Shown here piece after piece: positions 12,588 to 24,479 of a stretch of 64,000 bases of DNA; position 1 is the first letter of the stretch; every line of letters begins with the position of its first letter. This DNA comes from Dioscorea cayenensis subsp. rotundata. Its lineage: Eukaryota; Streptophyta; Magnoliopsida; Dioscoreales; Dioscoreaceae. Location of the stretch: positions 97,501-161,500 of the forward strand of contig NC_052474.1 of assembly GCF_009730915.1 (NCBI RefSeq), read 5' to 3'. The position numbers and the translations under genes were made by a program. Under the pieces are notes generated by a model that worked only from the letters and a program-made list of their open reading frames with translations, had not been told where the DNA came from and did not search any database.

Positions 12588-13436
12588 ATGCGCACAATGA
12601 CAATGTTAATTACTCTAGTGTTCATGCATGGGTAGTGACTAACTGATCATGTGTTTGATTGATCAACTGCTTCTAAGTATATTGTGGACGTTGTAGATGT
12701 GCTAGATGGTTGATCATTAATTAATATTATTGGAGGCAGTTATTACTTATTTGTTTGCTAATTAGTTTTTTGGTATATTATTTGTATGTTTCTAATATGG
12801 AAAAAAAACACCTCATGGGTAATATTCATTAATGTAGGAATTTATTAATATTCCAAAAAAAAAAAATCTGGAAAGTATTTGAAACAAAAAAGAAACTTAC
12901 ATAAGTCCAACATTGGGAAAGGAGAAGAAGAAGTTCATGTTAGTTGACTAACTAGTATAGTACTGGAGTAATTAAACAACTAAACATCCTTCAGCGATTC
13001 AATTAATGCTACCTTGAAACTCATCAAAATCTAATAGATATAATTTTCAAATGAAACCCAATGGGTGCCGATCGACAGTACATCTCTTGTTTCTTTAAAA
13101 GGTTTGTTTGCATATTTATTTAGTCCAAGTTGGGATGATATTAACATTAATTAATATATCATGTATGCATGCATTTCGAAGATGTCCCTCTTTAACACAT
13201 TAAACAGCAAACAATTTGGTCTTCCAACAGGACTTCTTGTCAACACTTGCAACAAATAAACAAACGGGATGAGCTAGAATGGCAGAGTACCTTAAAAAAA
13301 TTATTCTTGCCTCAAGAAAGACAGACATCCATCTCTTCGATCAGTCCCATATATGCAACAAATTAAGTTGGACTCAGATTAATTGCATATATTTATAAAG
13401 CACTTAACAATTAATGGTATGCCAAGATCACACACA
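12588..13436. other. Intergenic between RGF/GLV and SKA1
   Basis: No gene is seen. The sequence is AT-rich, with ATTAATTA runs, and contains the RGF/GLV 3' flank. Nothing in it matches a tRNA or a structured RNA that I can recognise. Confidence 0.5.
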
Positions 13437-13660
13437 AAGATAAAAAATCTATGGATGTCCATTATTAGTAGTTGGATCGAGATCCAATGGCTAACATTGA
13501 TGAATAGCAGGTGATACAGTAACATATATAGAAATTATCGTTTTAAACAGTATAATAAATAGTAATACTGTTCATCAATATTAGGCATTGGATTGTGATC
13601 CAACAACTGATAATTAGATGTCCATAGATTTCTTATCTATTAACGTCAATAGAAAATGTA
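13437..13660. mobile_element. MITE, palindromic-TIR family B, copy 1 (decayed)
   Basis: The ends hold imperfect inverted copies of ATCTATGGATGTCCATTAT and its complement near 13615-13640. The interior carries GGATCGAGATCCAATGGCTAACATTGATGAATAG and related text that also occurs in the better preserved copy at 39069-39331; both interiors share the GATCCAAYGGCTAACATTGA motif. No coding capacity. The outer terminal segment on the left is lost or too decayed to see. Confidence 0.6.
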
Positions 13661-13864
13661 TATTATATATATATAAATCTAAAACTTTCTGTCAATCAAT
13701 GTTAATTTCGTCAATGTTATAAAAAATACAATGTCACGCATTCGGATATGCACTAATTAAGATTACAAAGGAGAAAAAGAAAGAAAAAAGAAAAAAAATC
13801 TTATTTTGAATATAGTTAGAAAAAAAAATTAAATTTTTTAGAAAAAATAATGATAAAGGCCCAG

Positions 13865-14041
13865 TGGGCTGGGCCGGTAGTTAGCACTGAAAAATACTGA
13901 AAATGGGCCTCGATGATGATGCTCTATCATGACCGTCCGTCCGTCAAAAGCACCGTCTTAGATATGATGAAATCGTAATTTTGATGTTGTTTAGGGTTAC
14001 ATTTGTAAACATGCTCTGAAAAATCACCCAAATTTCCCGCC
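13865..14041 (+). promoter_or_regulatory. SKA1 promoter: site II, telo-box and E2F motifs
   Basis: Three TGGGCY site II motifs lie at 13865-13870, 13870-13875 and 13904-13909. A telo-box (TTTAGGGTTA, reverse of AAACCCTAA) is at 13990-13999. A consensus E2F site TTTCCCGCC is at 14033-14041, 77 bases before the SKA1 ATG. This combination is known from plant genes expressed in dividing cells and fits a kinetochore gene. Confidence 0.68.
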
Positions 14042-14117
14042 AATCCTAGGGAGCATTTCAAACTTGAACGAGCCCCATCGGCCAGAGCAGCGGAGAGGAT
14101 CTGGGAATCCGGCGACG

Positions 14118-17100
14118 ATGGATCTCAAGCAAGTTGGGCATTCGCTCGATGCGCTCATCTCCGCCTTCAACTCCCGCATCGTTGAGCTCCAGGAGCTCGT
14201 CATTGCCCGCAACAGTAATCCCTCCTCTCACTTCCCCCCTCTCTGTCGATCTATGTATGCCATTAATGGCTGTGAACCCTAGAAATATCTCATTTCTTCA
14301 GTGTATCCAAGCACTAGTATGGCCGATCTCTCGGCCATGGATACGACCCTTAAGACGATGGAGTCACAGATCCAGGTCATCAAGGAACGGCTGCAGGAAG
14401 AGAGGAATGCTATTCCCAAAGCAAAAGTATGATTTGGTTCCAATTCATCTCATTGTACTTTTCCCTTCAATTTTTCATCCGATTTGTCAATTTTTTTTTT
14501 TTTTTATCTCCGGTGCAGAAGCTCATTGAGATGTCTCGGCGCCAGCAGCGGATGCTGCAACACATGCTTGTTCACAAGCCCACGGGAATGCGTGAGGTCA
14601 TTGACCTACCAGATTCAATGCCTTCATGGTATTTTTTATTTTTTTAGTTTTCTTCGCCTTGCTCTGATTTTTTAGTTTCGGAATTACCAGTAAAAAGTTA
14701 TGTTACTTCGATTTTCAGTGATATAATGGACACGCGGGACTATGATTTGTTGAGCGAGGCATCCAAAGTCCAGGGGGAACCAGCTATGGCGCCACTCAAG
14801 GTGGGGAGATTGCTCTTTGAAGATCACCTTTCTTTTTATAATCACTGAAAATGGACTGGTTAGTGATAAATGTGATTATTTGGGATGATCTATTGGCTGC
14901 TTTTTGAAGGTCCAACACGACATAGTTCTTTCTCTGGAAAGCCATGCATATGATGGACGCTAATTTATGCTTATATCATTGGGAAACCTGTTTCTAATAT
15001 GGTGCTGCACTGAGAATTTTTTCCAATTATTTTTCATGCTTTCGTTCCAAGTTATGAATAGCTGTTTATTTATGTAGTTGCTGCTTCCTCTTTAACTCTT
15101 CCTTACATACTAGACTTTCTGACACATTCTTCCACTCTAAGTTTTAGTGAGCACAAATGCTTCTATTGGTGTTTCGCCTACTCTGGTAGCACATCTGGAC
15201 GCTAGATGTAATTTTACTCCTTGTGATGAGAGGAAACAGTAGGTTTTGAATTGCTGTATTTACAAATGGCTTAGAAAATGGGGAAAATGCAATCTGGAAC
15301 ATGTTTGCCACAAAATGCTACCCTTGGTTAAATTTATACTCATGTTAACATAAGTTGTCATCGGTTCACTAGCTTGCATTTTTTCTTGAATCACCTCAGC
15401 CAATGGCCATCCTAAATATTGCTTGACTTTGTTAGATAGTGCCACCTTATTAAAATAGAGATCTATTTGGCTGAGCAAATGTTCATTTCACATTCTCTTT
15501 AAATGTTGGTAGGCTATTTGTGTTGCCTGTCAAAATTAAAACTTATGTGTCCTAAGGAAGAATATAGGATCATTTCCAAATCTGGCTGCTCTGGTTCGCA
15601 TTTGGTATTTGGTGTCAGGACAGCTTAAATTGAAAAACTAAAATATATTTGCACCCTGTTTTAGGTGTCATATTAAAGGAGAAAACTATTTAGAGTTGTA
15701 AATGAGGCTTCCCTTGCCTTTCTATTGTAGGAAATTCTGCACCCTCAAATTAATTTTAAAATGATACTGATTCTTATGATTGTCAAGGATGGTGCTTTCA
15801 AAATTTTATACATTCTTAATGAAGTCTGCTTGTTTATTTTATTGATGGATTTATTGTATTTATTTGAAGGAGAAAAAGGGTCGAATTTCAGCACCACGTT
15901 GGTATATCACTGCAGATGAACTAGACTCATTGTCATCGTGAGTTTGTTGTTTCCATTGCTTCTTTTCCTGGAAATTTTCCTACAAGGCTTAAACCTATAA
16001 CTGAAATGCTTTTGTTTATTAAGAGATAATATGGAAAGAAATTGTTTGGCCATGCATTTGCGATTGTCCTCTTTGGTTTGTGATTCAAACCTTGTAAGTG
16101 CAGTATATAGGCGACCAATCTCCCACAGAGTCCAGTTTTCTTTTAATCTCAAAAATATACCTTCTTATGACATTGCTATCTGCAACTGCTGCTTTTGGGG
16201 ATTTGATAGTAAAAAATCAGCACTCAAATGAATTTCATAGCATATTTGCTGCACCCAGCAAATTAGCGGGTTTGGTCTGCTGACTCTGCTTGAAATCTGT
16301 TGTTTATAAGGTGGATTAACAAGCTGATATGCATCAAATTTGGGATGATCACTTCATTCTTACATTAGTCTCATTCATCAAAGTTTGATTAATAATGTTT
16401 GCTGTTATCTATTTTAGTTATATGCGAGGGAGGCTAACATTGGAGAAGGTCAACATTGCTATCAATGAGATAGCTGTATACGCAGAAGCGAATGCTCAAC
16501 TAATTACAGCTCCCAGAAAGAAGGTCTAAGTTAACTAATTCCCTTCTTTTGATCTCTGTCTGAGGGTTTTTTTTACACCAATTTTGACATCTGACTTCAT
16601 CTGTAGCTGGCTGAGGATTCCTGGGAGAAGGCTCTGGTGAGATTTCCTTTTCAGCTAAAGATCGGGTTTCTTCAAATTATTATAATATGTGCCCTATTTT
16701 CTCTTAAAGAGCCTGTATTTAATAATTAAATTTGTTTATTGCTGTATCCTTGCATTTAGCTTGATGACATATAACTACTGCCAGACTGGTTTACTTATAT
16801 ATTGCCTAACTTTGGCTAACTCAAAAAATTTCAGGAGCTAAGAGATCTGGCAACTTCTGACACAGTGAAGGGGAAGCTGTTTTTTCTTGAATCTGACATA
16901 AAAGGGCCAGGACTGAAACTAGACAACACAGGGAAAGCAATTTTGACGGTAAGTTAGCCAGCTATTAACTTTTGTAGGGTTGTATCCTTGTATTCTACTT
17001 ATATCTAGTGCTTGTACGCCAACATTTGAATTTGAAGTCTCTAACATCACATTCTAAATTTTACAATGCACGAATCATTTTATCTGCTTATTATTACAAC

Positions 17101-17994
17101 ATGGCATCAGTTAGATCAAAATTACTGCTTTATGTTGACGCTATCATGACTTTGCTAGATTGCACTCTTTGCAGAGCTCTCTTAGGTTCTGTAACCAACC
17201 CCAGTTATGTGATGAGACTGGTTTGATGTCTAAGACTCTAAATACAAAATCTAATTGTTAATGTTCATTTTTTTCCTATGATTTTCTTTTAATATTTGGG
17301 TCAAGTTAACTCTCAATGCAGATCTTCCTGACTGCTTTTACAGTCAAGGTTTCTTGCATTTTCTTAATTCCCTGCATCTTTTTGAGTCACTCATGCGTGT
17401 GTCTTTGGACATTCATGCTTGCATATGGAAAGAATGTGTGCAGCATGACTCAAGACATTTACTTTTTTTGAATAATTTTTGCATATAGTGAAGAAAGATG
17501 AAAGAAGCAAGACTTTTCATTGTGGTTTTTTAAAAATAAAATGTTACAGTGCCACATTAATTTCTTGTTTTATTTTGCCAAATAGAACTTGGCATGATTT
17601 TTCTTCCCCAAAGATTTTGTTCTTTCAATGCTTATAGCAGCAATGTTTTTCCCTGCACAGCAGAACCATGGCATAGGATTTGTATTTCATTTTGGCAAAT
17701 CGGTTATCAGCGAACTTCTTTGCTTTAAGCAAGAAGGCTAGATTTGAAACTAGACATATAATTCCATACCTATAAGCAAAATTTTAAAGCTTGCTGCTAA
17801 TGGATAAATTTTATCTTGGTAGATTCATATCTATATACAAACACTTGAATATTCTGAATTCTGTTTTTCCTATGAATAATGACTTGTCCAAGTAACGTTT
17901 TACACAGGTTCTTCGTCACCTTGGACGCATTCAAGAAGCTCGAATTGGTCATCACCGAGTGATAACCCTTCTGAAGCCTCCGCTACATGGATAA
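14118..17994 (+). CDS. SKA1: SKA1 homologue, spindle and kinetochore-associated protein, 9 exons
   Basis: Exons: 14118-14214, 14302-14426, 14519-14628, 14719-14800, 15870-15937, 16418-16523, 16607-16636, 16835-16948, 17908-17994. They join in frame to 272 residues, the size I expect for plant SKA1. The N-terminal 110 residues are heptad-like coiled coil (HSLDALISAFNSRIVELQEL). From about residue 145 comes the SKA1 C-terminal microtubule-binding winged-helix domain (APRWYITADELDSLSSYM, then RLTLEKVNIAINEM-like text and ITAPRKK). The protein ends LLKPPLHG. In the SKA complex it couples kinetochores to spindle microtubules. The ATG at 14118 is preceded in frame only by a TTG-started extension. 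Upstream E2F, telo-box and site II motifs suggest cell-cycle-linked expression. Confidence 0.92.
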
Positions 17995-18726
17995 GCGTCT
18001 CTTTGCTTTTTTGTAGTTTAAGTGTGTTTCAGATGTAGAAATTGTCTCGCTTGCTGTTAGATGTGAAGAATAACATCTAATGTCCTCCCTTTCCCAAAAA
18101 ATTCAGCTCTTGAACTCCTTTTCCCAAAAATGTCCTCCCTTTCAGTTATTAAAACATGCGGCCACATAAGATCAATAATGTGTGTACCGTATCTCTCGTA
18201 TCAATGGATTTCTTATTGAAATTATAAGAACCAACATCATTCTCCGTTGCCACACAACAGCCTCTCATGCACTATAAATTACAGAAATACATGACACTCA
18301 CGCACCACCTCTATTAATGAGACCATCCAAATACTTAATTATTCATAGTTGTAGGGTTCTTTCTTTGCAGAAAAAACCCTCCAAAAATAGGCGTATGCTG
18401 CTTATATGTGGCGTGCACACGGTATTCTTTAGTAAAAGGCGAAAGAATAGTTCGCTCTGTGCTCACCACGCAGCTGCGTGGCTTTTTACACAGTAAGGCT
18501 TCTTTATTTATAGCCCATAGCGGATAGACACTTCTCATCCTACCCGATGTGGGACTAACTAAAAGTTTATCCCAGAAAGGAAGAAAGAAAGGGACGAGTT
18601 GCAACCGCTAGCTAGCCAGGATAAACAGGTTAGGTTCAATCTTGATTGACCCATTTACTAACTTGATCGACCCGATGGATAGATAAATTGATGAAAAGAG
18701 GTGGATCGGAAGAGGAAGAAGCGAAG
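17995..18726. promoter_or_regulatory. Spacer between SKA1 and NDUFB8, with NDUFB8 promoter
   Basis: This 730-base spacer holds the SKA1 3' flank, with TGTCCTCCCTTTCCCAAAAA text occurring twice near 18080-18140, and the NDUFB8 upstream region. An AGCCCA (site II on the minus strand) is at 18512-18517; site II motifs are common in plant respiratory-chain genes. A CCCGATGTGGGACTAA block is at about 18543-18558. No coding region is supported. Confidence 0.45.
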
Positions 18727-21700
18727 ATGGCAGGCAGACTCAGCAGTGCGGCCAGCCGGATCATGGGAGGCGGCGGTGTGGTCGGGAGGTCCCTCCCCTC
18801 CGCCTTCCGTACCCGCGCCGGCATGGGCCTTCCCGTCGGCAAGCACATCGTCCCCGACAAGCCTGTGAGCCCCTTCTCTATCTTTTCTTCTCTGATGCAA
18901 ATCTCTCTCCTCTTATCACCATCTCCATCACTATAACCATCGTCTTCGTCCTATTCAGCTTCCTGCGCACGATGAACTAATTTGGGACAATGGCACTCCC
19001 TACCCCGAACCTTGCGTTGACCGCCTTGCCCCTACTATCGGAAAGGTATCGTATCATTAGGGTTTCATCGATCCCTTTTCTTTGATCCTCCAATCAGAAA
19101 AATTGGTACCCGAGTTCTTGCCTTTGCAGTATGAGGCGCTGGCTTGGCTTTGTGGAGGCCTGAGTTTCTTCGCGTCCATCGGGCTGCTGGCGGTGTGGAA
19201 TGACAAGGCTTCCAAGATACCATTTGTAAGACTCTAATCCTCTTCTGTCTTTTCTATTGGTATCAACTTTACTTCAATTCTGCCTTCTTAGTAGTTGCTG
19301 CCTTGTGTTCCTGTTAGATCTAGATAGGGCTTTTACAATCTATGGGTTTTGTGTAGTTGCTTAATTTTTGGAAACAGCATATGCATGGGAGATTGCTCTG
19401 GTAACTCTTGATGGTTGATCATAGTTTCAAATTCAAATGCTTAGCCCTAGATTTTAGAAGGTGTGATACTCTCATAGAATTGTATTCCCCTCTGCTGCCT
19501 CAACTTCTACAAGCAATGTTTAATTACCAAAAATAATGAATGCAATGTGTTTGTGTAATAAGAAGGCATGAGGATGGTCAAAAGAAAAACAAAATCAACC
19601 TTTGATTGGAAGAGAAATGGTATTGTTAGGTTGGCGTTGGTAGAGATACAGGGTGCCTCACAATTGTGGTCAAATATTTTAGAAAATATTTTTTTTTTAT
19701 ACTTTGGTAGAAGAACTTATGGAAAAAGTGGTTCTTAGAGTATGTTAAGTGCTTCTCTGTATTTTGTGTTTAAATAAGTTAATATAGAAGTACTTTTGAA
19801 GTTGTTTGGATGTGCATTCGTTAGATTTTTTTTAAGTGAATTACTAAAATGGGTATTCATTGAATTATAATAATATCTTAATTATTATGCATTTATGACA
19901 CGGGGAAGGGACATGAGCGGATGGAAGGGAAGGCCTTTAGATCTTGGAGACCGAGAATGATTGGATAGGAATGCAAAAAGCTTGGACTTGGAGAGAAACT
20001 TAAAAACCTAGGTCATTTCTTTATTTCATAAGGGAAGTTAAGTAATTGTGTAACCCCAAAACTGCTTCTAAAAAACTACTTCACATGACCAGCTTCTGAA
20101 AAAAAAACAGTGTTTTTATTTATTTATTTTTTTTACAGCTTCTGTTTAGGCAGGAAAACTAATCCAAACAAATTTTTTTCAGCCCATAAACACTTAACTT
20201 ATAAAAAGCGCTTCTGGGCTTCCTAGAAGCTAATCCAAATAAGGCCTAAGGCTTTTGAAAGGATTTCAATATGCATGGGTTACAATCTTTTGCTGAAGAC
20301 TTGATTTCTACTCTAGCCACTGGTCGGTAACCTTATTTTATAGAGACTTTTAGCATATCATACATCTGATAATTCTGAAGACAAAGTAAGAAAGCATGGA
20401 TGATCTTTTGAGTCTGGCATAGATAAATCTTTTTGTTGACTTTGGAGTACCATATATGTGTCATGGCAAAAATGTCTTTTTTTATCATACACTTGAAGGT
20501 CATGTACTTTTTCGTTGTATTCCTTTTTAATCTTTTCTATATCTTGATGATAAGAGATGCACAAGTTAGAAAATAGTATATAGTTAACGTGCAGTGGCAT
20601 TATGATAGGAATTCATCTGAAAGAAGGATTGGATTGTTATATGTAATTTTAATTAATCATTGTTCAAGTGTAAAAGACAGAACGACAATGGTTTACATTG
20701 CTTTGCTCATGAATATTACCATAGGAGGCAATCAAGTGGAATTGCTCTTTTTCGCAAGGAGTTGAATTGCTTGTGGCTTCAGAGAGTAGTATATGTTCTT
20801 GGAAAGAGATATGGTCTCGACTATGTAATTCTGAGAACAGCCAATCAAACTAAACTCGGATATTGTGATTAAAATTTCTTTTGCTTTCTTGAACTCAATT
20901 ATACAGACCCATTTCTTTGATTTATTGATGCAGCTAATTTTTATAATTTTCAAGTAAAGAGTAAGGCTGCTATTGGCTATATAGTGCAGATTGGCTAACT
21001 GTTTAAACCACTGCTAACATTGCAAGTTCACTATTGTGCTTGAGTGGAAAAGTCCTTCTCTAAGTGTGGGAAATAATTCTGCTAAATATTTTGGTGGTTT
21101 TTCACGTGAACTGTAGGCACAAGGATATGATCCAATGAAATCCAGGTTTCATAATCTACATGGGCAAGGAAAAAAGGATGTTAACTTCTAGTTCACTGAA
21201 CGGAGAGATTCTGATTTTGATGAAAAAAGGGGCCATGCTTATTGTTTTGATTGTTCTTTGAAGTTTTTGTATATGTAAATGCATTTTCCAAAAATTAGAT
21301 GTTGATTTGATATGTTCATAATTATCTTGTCTGAGAAATCCACCATAGGCCATCTAATACATGTATTTACTCAAATGTGCTCTCAAGCTATGGACATATG
21401 GGAATTGGTTTTCCCACAGCTTGTTTGTGCCATGCTTGGGCTTGACATAGAAAAAATACTTGACAACTTTTAGCCACAGGAACATTTCTACTTTCACCTT
21501 TTAAAAAGCCCAATTTAAGTATGCTTTCTTGATGGGTTGATGTGGAACAAGTGATAATGTGCTATTATCAGTTGGTTGGCACTTTTGATGATCTTTGGTT
21601 GCTTATAGGTTCAACGTCATTATTGTGGTGACAATCCATTATTGTTAACTTATGTACTTCTTACTTGGCCATTCATATACTTAATTAAATGTCTAGACTG

Positions 21701-22329
21701 CTTGATGACATGGAATTCAGTCCCATTAATTCTACAGATAAATGAGGTTGGCTTTCCTTGTTTGGGACTGGTCCAACAAATTTCATGTGCATGTGTTGTG
21801 AGTATTCTCACATTGTTAAGGCATAAATGGTCTAGGTAAGGACAAACATTCACCCTAGATTATGATACATGTGATAATTTAAATTTCTAGATTTAAAATA
21901 GTTGTCAATTTTGCCCATAATTTCTTTTTTAAAAAACTTCTCTGGTTCATACTTTGTGGATCAGACATAATTGTTAAAGGTTTTCATCTCATGTTTTCAC
22001 TGATTTGAACTACTGCTAGAGCACTTTTGATATTTTAGATGACAGCTTCCAGTTGATGTAGGGCCAATTGGCCCTTCTTGATCTCAGAATGTAATCTCCT
22101 TTTATTTATTGTTGAGTTTGAGAGAGTAAGTTTGATATCTCTTTTGAAATCATGGACTAAAACTACTCATTTTAATTCAAAGAAATTATTTGCACGCGGC
22201 AACGTATATTAAGGTTAGTTTTGTTTTTATTTTACTACGTGACAAATATTGGTGTTTTCTTTGGATTTACAGGCCCCCAAAGTCTATCCTTATGATGACC
22301 TTCGAGTGGAGCTTGGTGGAGAGCCTTGA
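18727..22329 (+). CDS. NDUFB8: NADH dehydrogenase (complex I) beta subcomplex subunit 8, mitochondrial
   Basis: Exons 18727-18864, 18959-19045, 19130-19225 and 22273-22329 give 125 residues, all in phase 0. The N-terminus (MAGRLSSAASRIMGGGG) is basic and Ser/Ala-rich, like a mitochondrial presequence. Conserved text follows: LPVGKHIVPDKPLPAHDELI, then WDNGTPYPEPCVDRLAP. One membrane helix spans about residues 76-98. The protein ends YPYDDLRVELGGEP. It is an accessory subunit in the membrane arm of respiratory complex I. An in-frame ATG lies 36 bases upstream (18691) and would add an acidic MKRGGSEEEEAK stretch; this is unlike a presequence, so 18727 is preferred. The last intron is about 3 kb, far longer than the others, and shows no gene inside it. 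Confidence 0.92.
19226..22272. other. Large third intron of NDUFB8
   Basis: About 3.05 kb separate exons 3 and 4. The sequence is AT-rich with scattered short ORFs that match nothing recognisable. A segment near 19640-20240 (gcttctgaaaaaaa, acttataaaaagcgcttctgggctt and similar) looks like decayed repeat DNA. No complete mobile element was identified. Confidence 0.5.
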
Positions 22330-23945
22330 TGCTCTTTGCTGCATTTTACAAGTCATATGACTATCTTAGTTTGTGGATTTTATTTGTTTCTAATAAAATG
22401 GAAAGAAATGGTGAATATCTTAATCTTGGATTGATTTTATGGGCACTCCAGTGCCATAGTACTTGAATTCTTTCTGAATGCAAAAGTGCTATATATATAT
22501 ATATATATATAGTACCCTTCCGCTGCAGCAAAATTTGAGAGCTGGGAACTTGGGAGTTATCTGGTCTGAGGATGGATATCGATTGTAGAAAATGATGGCA
22601 GATGGGTAAGTAAATGTGGACGCAACTTGCATTTACTTAACTAATGTGGAATATTTAGGTCGCCCTTATTTGGCTCCAGGACTAACCTTAAGGCCCCCCC
22701 GCTTGAACGCTGAATACCTACCTACCGTGTTGGATCAACATCGATTGCATGTGCTTATGAATGCGACTTGCTCTCTTGACGGCTTGCATAATGAAGGATT
22801 TCTAGACCCAGAATTTCACTAAAATTCACTGTCAATCCTATTAATGACAGGAGATCTTTTTATTATTATTATTACTACTACTATTACTGTTATTAACATG
22901 ATCCAACAAACAGGGATTTATAGTAATGGAGTTCTTGATTATTATTATTATTATTATTCGATAAAAAAAAACCCTTTAAATTCAATCCTCTTAGTAAAAG
23001 TTGAAAATTATGCTGCCCAATGATCAGGGAATTAAGATCTAATCTCAATTCTTTGTCAAGGCACATGGCATCCGGTTTATGTTATTTTTTAGAATGTTTG
23101 TATTTGCATTCTTTCGTCTATCACAATAACGATAATCACATGGTTTTTTAATGATTAAAGTCAATTTTATGTTTTCTTTTGTCAAAAGGAATTATAAGTT
23201 AGAGAGCATCAACACTTGTTTAGTGCAGTGGTAAGATATTTGGTAGTTACTAGTGCATGGGTAATAGAGTTGAAATCCTGCACTGTCATACTATACATCT
23301 TTCAATGCGATAGAGTACTATATACTTACTATTCAATGAGTTTTAATGTGAGTTTTTTATAAGAGGAATCATAAAAATTATATGACAGATTTACTATAAC
23401 AGAATTACAATTCCTAATATATTATTTTGGGCACATATGACAGGTATTCATTGTCATGTGTATCAATTCATCCCACATGAAAAATATTTGATAAATCATT
23501 ATTAAGCCATCTTAATTGGTACATCTTAGTCATACTTGTCCTTTTGATAGCTATATAAATAAATTATTAAAAGGTTAGAGAGCTGATCTTTAATATCAAA
23601 CAAGGCCCAAGAAGACATGTCCTTGTGGACGGATGATCTCTACCGTTGATCTGTCTCTATGGGCCTTTCCTTTTCTTCAGCCTTCTATCATCCATTTTTA
23701 TCCAAAAACAAAAAAAAGACCAAGAAAAGAAAAGAAAAGAGGAAGGTGCCAGTCCAGCCAACCACATATATATGGAAACAAAATGATGGGTAGCACTCAA
23801 ACAAGATGGATATTTAACCCAACATGATTCAATCGCATGCAAAGACGTGGACCACTGTGCTCAACTTGTATTTGCCAGCTAAAACCAGGCCCCATCGATC
23901 TTACCTTCTCACATGGCTAGCGCCATACCATTCAGGGAACTTTTC
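22330..23945. other. Intergenic between NDUFB8 and the first HyPRP gene
   Basis: No gene is supported. It contains (TA)n at about 22491-22512 and ATT/ACT trinucleotide runs at 22859-22890 and 22938-22960. A possible tRNA-derived SINE (separate entry) lies near 23200-23400. The ORF at 23633-23827 is low-complexity Lys-rich and is not believed. Confidence 0.5.
23205..23400 (+). mobile_element. Possible tRNA-derived SINE
   Basis: TAGTGCAGTGG at about 23220 is a perfect match to the RNA polymerase III A-box consensus. About 50 bases later GAGTTGAAATCC resembles a B box with two changes. The spacing is that of a tRNA-derived promoter head. Tail and target duplication could not be fixed, so the borders are approximate. 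Confidence 0.45.
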
Positions 23946-23952
23946 TATAAAA
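23946..23952 (+). promoter_or_regulatory. TATA box of HyPRP gene 1
   Basis: TATAAAA in the context TTTTCTATAAAACCC lies 120 bases upstream of the ATG. It leaves a leader of about 90 bases, which fits a plant core promoter. Confidence 0.65.
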
Positions 23953-24065
23953 CCCTAATTAAACCACAATATATCCTCACCACCTTCATCATCAACAATA
24001 ATTAATTAGTTCATCTCCGACTCCACCACCAACATAATATCTAGCTTAATTAATTAACGTACGTA

Positions 24066-24479
24066 ATGGCATCCAAAGCATTAGTCATTGCAGTTCTTCT
24101 CCTATGTCTGAACCTCCTCTGCTTCTCCTTAGTCTCCTCAACCACTGGTTCTTGTTCGCCACCTTCACACAAGCCCACCCCAAAGCCCTCACCAAAGCCC
24201 TCTCCTTCTCCCTCTAGGCCAGTTAAATGCCCTCGCGACACAGCGAAGCTGGGCAGTTGCGCCAACTTGTTTGGCTTGATCAGCCAAAACCTAGGGACCC
24301 CGCCAAAGGAACCATGCTGCTCACTGCTCCGTGGTCTTGGTGACATGGAAGCTGCTGCTTGTCTCTGCACCACAATCAAGACAAATGTTCTTGGAATCAA
24401 GCTCACCTTCCCCGTTGATCTTTCCTTGCTCCTCAACTACTGTGACAAGAAGCTACCCACTGGCTTCCTTTGTCAATAA
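24066..24479 (+). CDS. Hybrid proline-rich protein with 8-cysteine (LTP-like) domain, 14 kDa DC2.15-type
   Basis: A single exon of 137 residues. Residues 1 to about 28 are a signal peptide (MASKALVIAVLLLCLNLLCF). A short Pro/Ser/Lys linker (about 30-53, with KPSPKPSPSPSRP) follows. The C-terminal 8CM domain has cysteines at 55, 65, 84, 85, 99, 101, 126 and 136, which gives the C-C-CC-CLC-C-C pattern of the protease-inhibitor/seed-storage/LTP family. HyPRPs are secreted cell-wall proteins linked to elongation and stress. The substrate, if any, is unknown. The start is the first in-frame ATG after a TATA box. A second HyPRP lies 1.3 kb downstream on the same strand. Family assignment is firm; a specific gene name is not. 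Confidence 0.93.
   Translation: MASKALVIAVLLLCLNLLCFSLVSSTTGSCSPPSHKPTPKPSPKPSPSPSRPVKCPRDTAKLGSCANLFGLISQNLGTPPKEPCCSLLRGLGDMEAAACLCTTIKTNVLGIKLTFPVDLSLLLNYCDKKLPTGFLCQ

Noticed and set aside
24050-24436. 128-codon minus-strand ORF opposite HyPRP1
   Set aside because: It is the antisense shadow of the HyPRP coding sequence; the plus strand has signal peptide, linker and 8CM domain.
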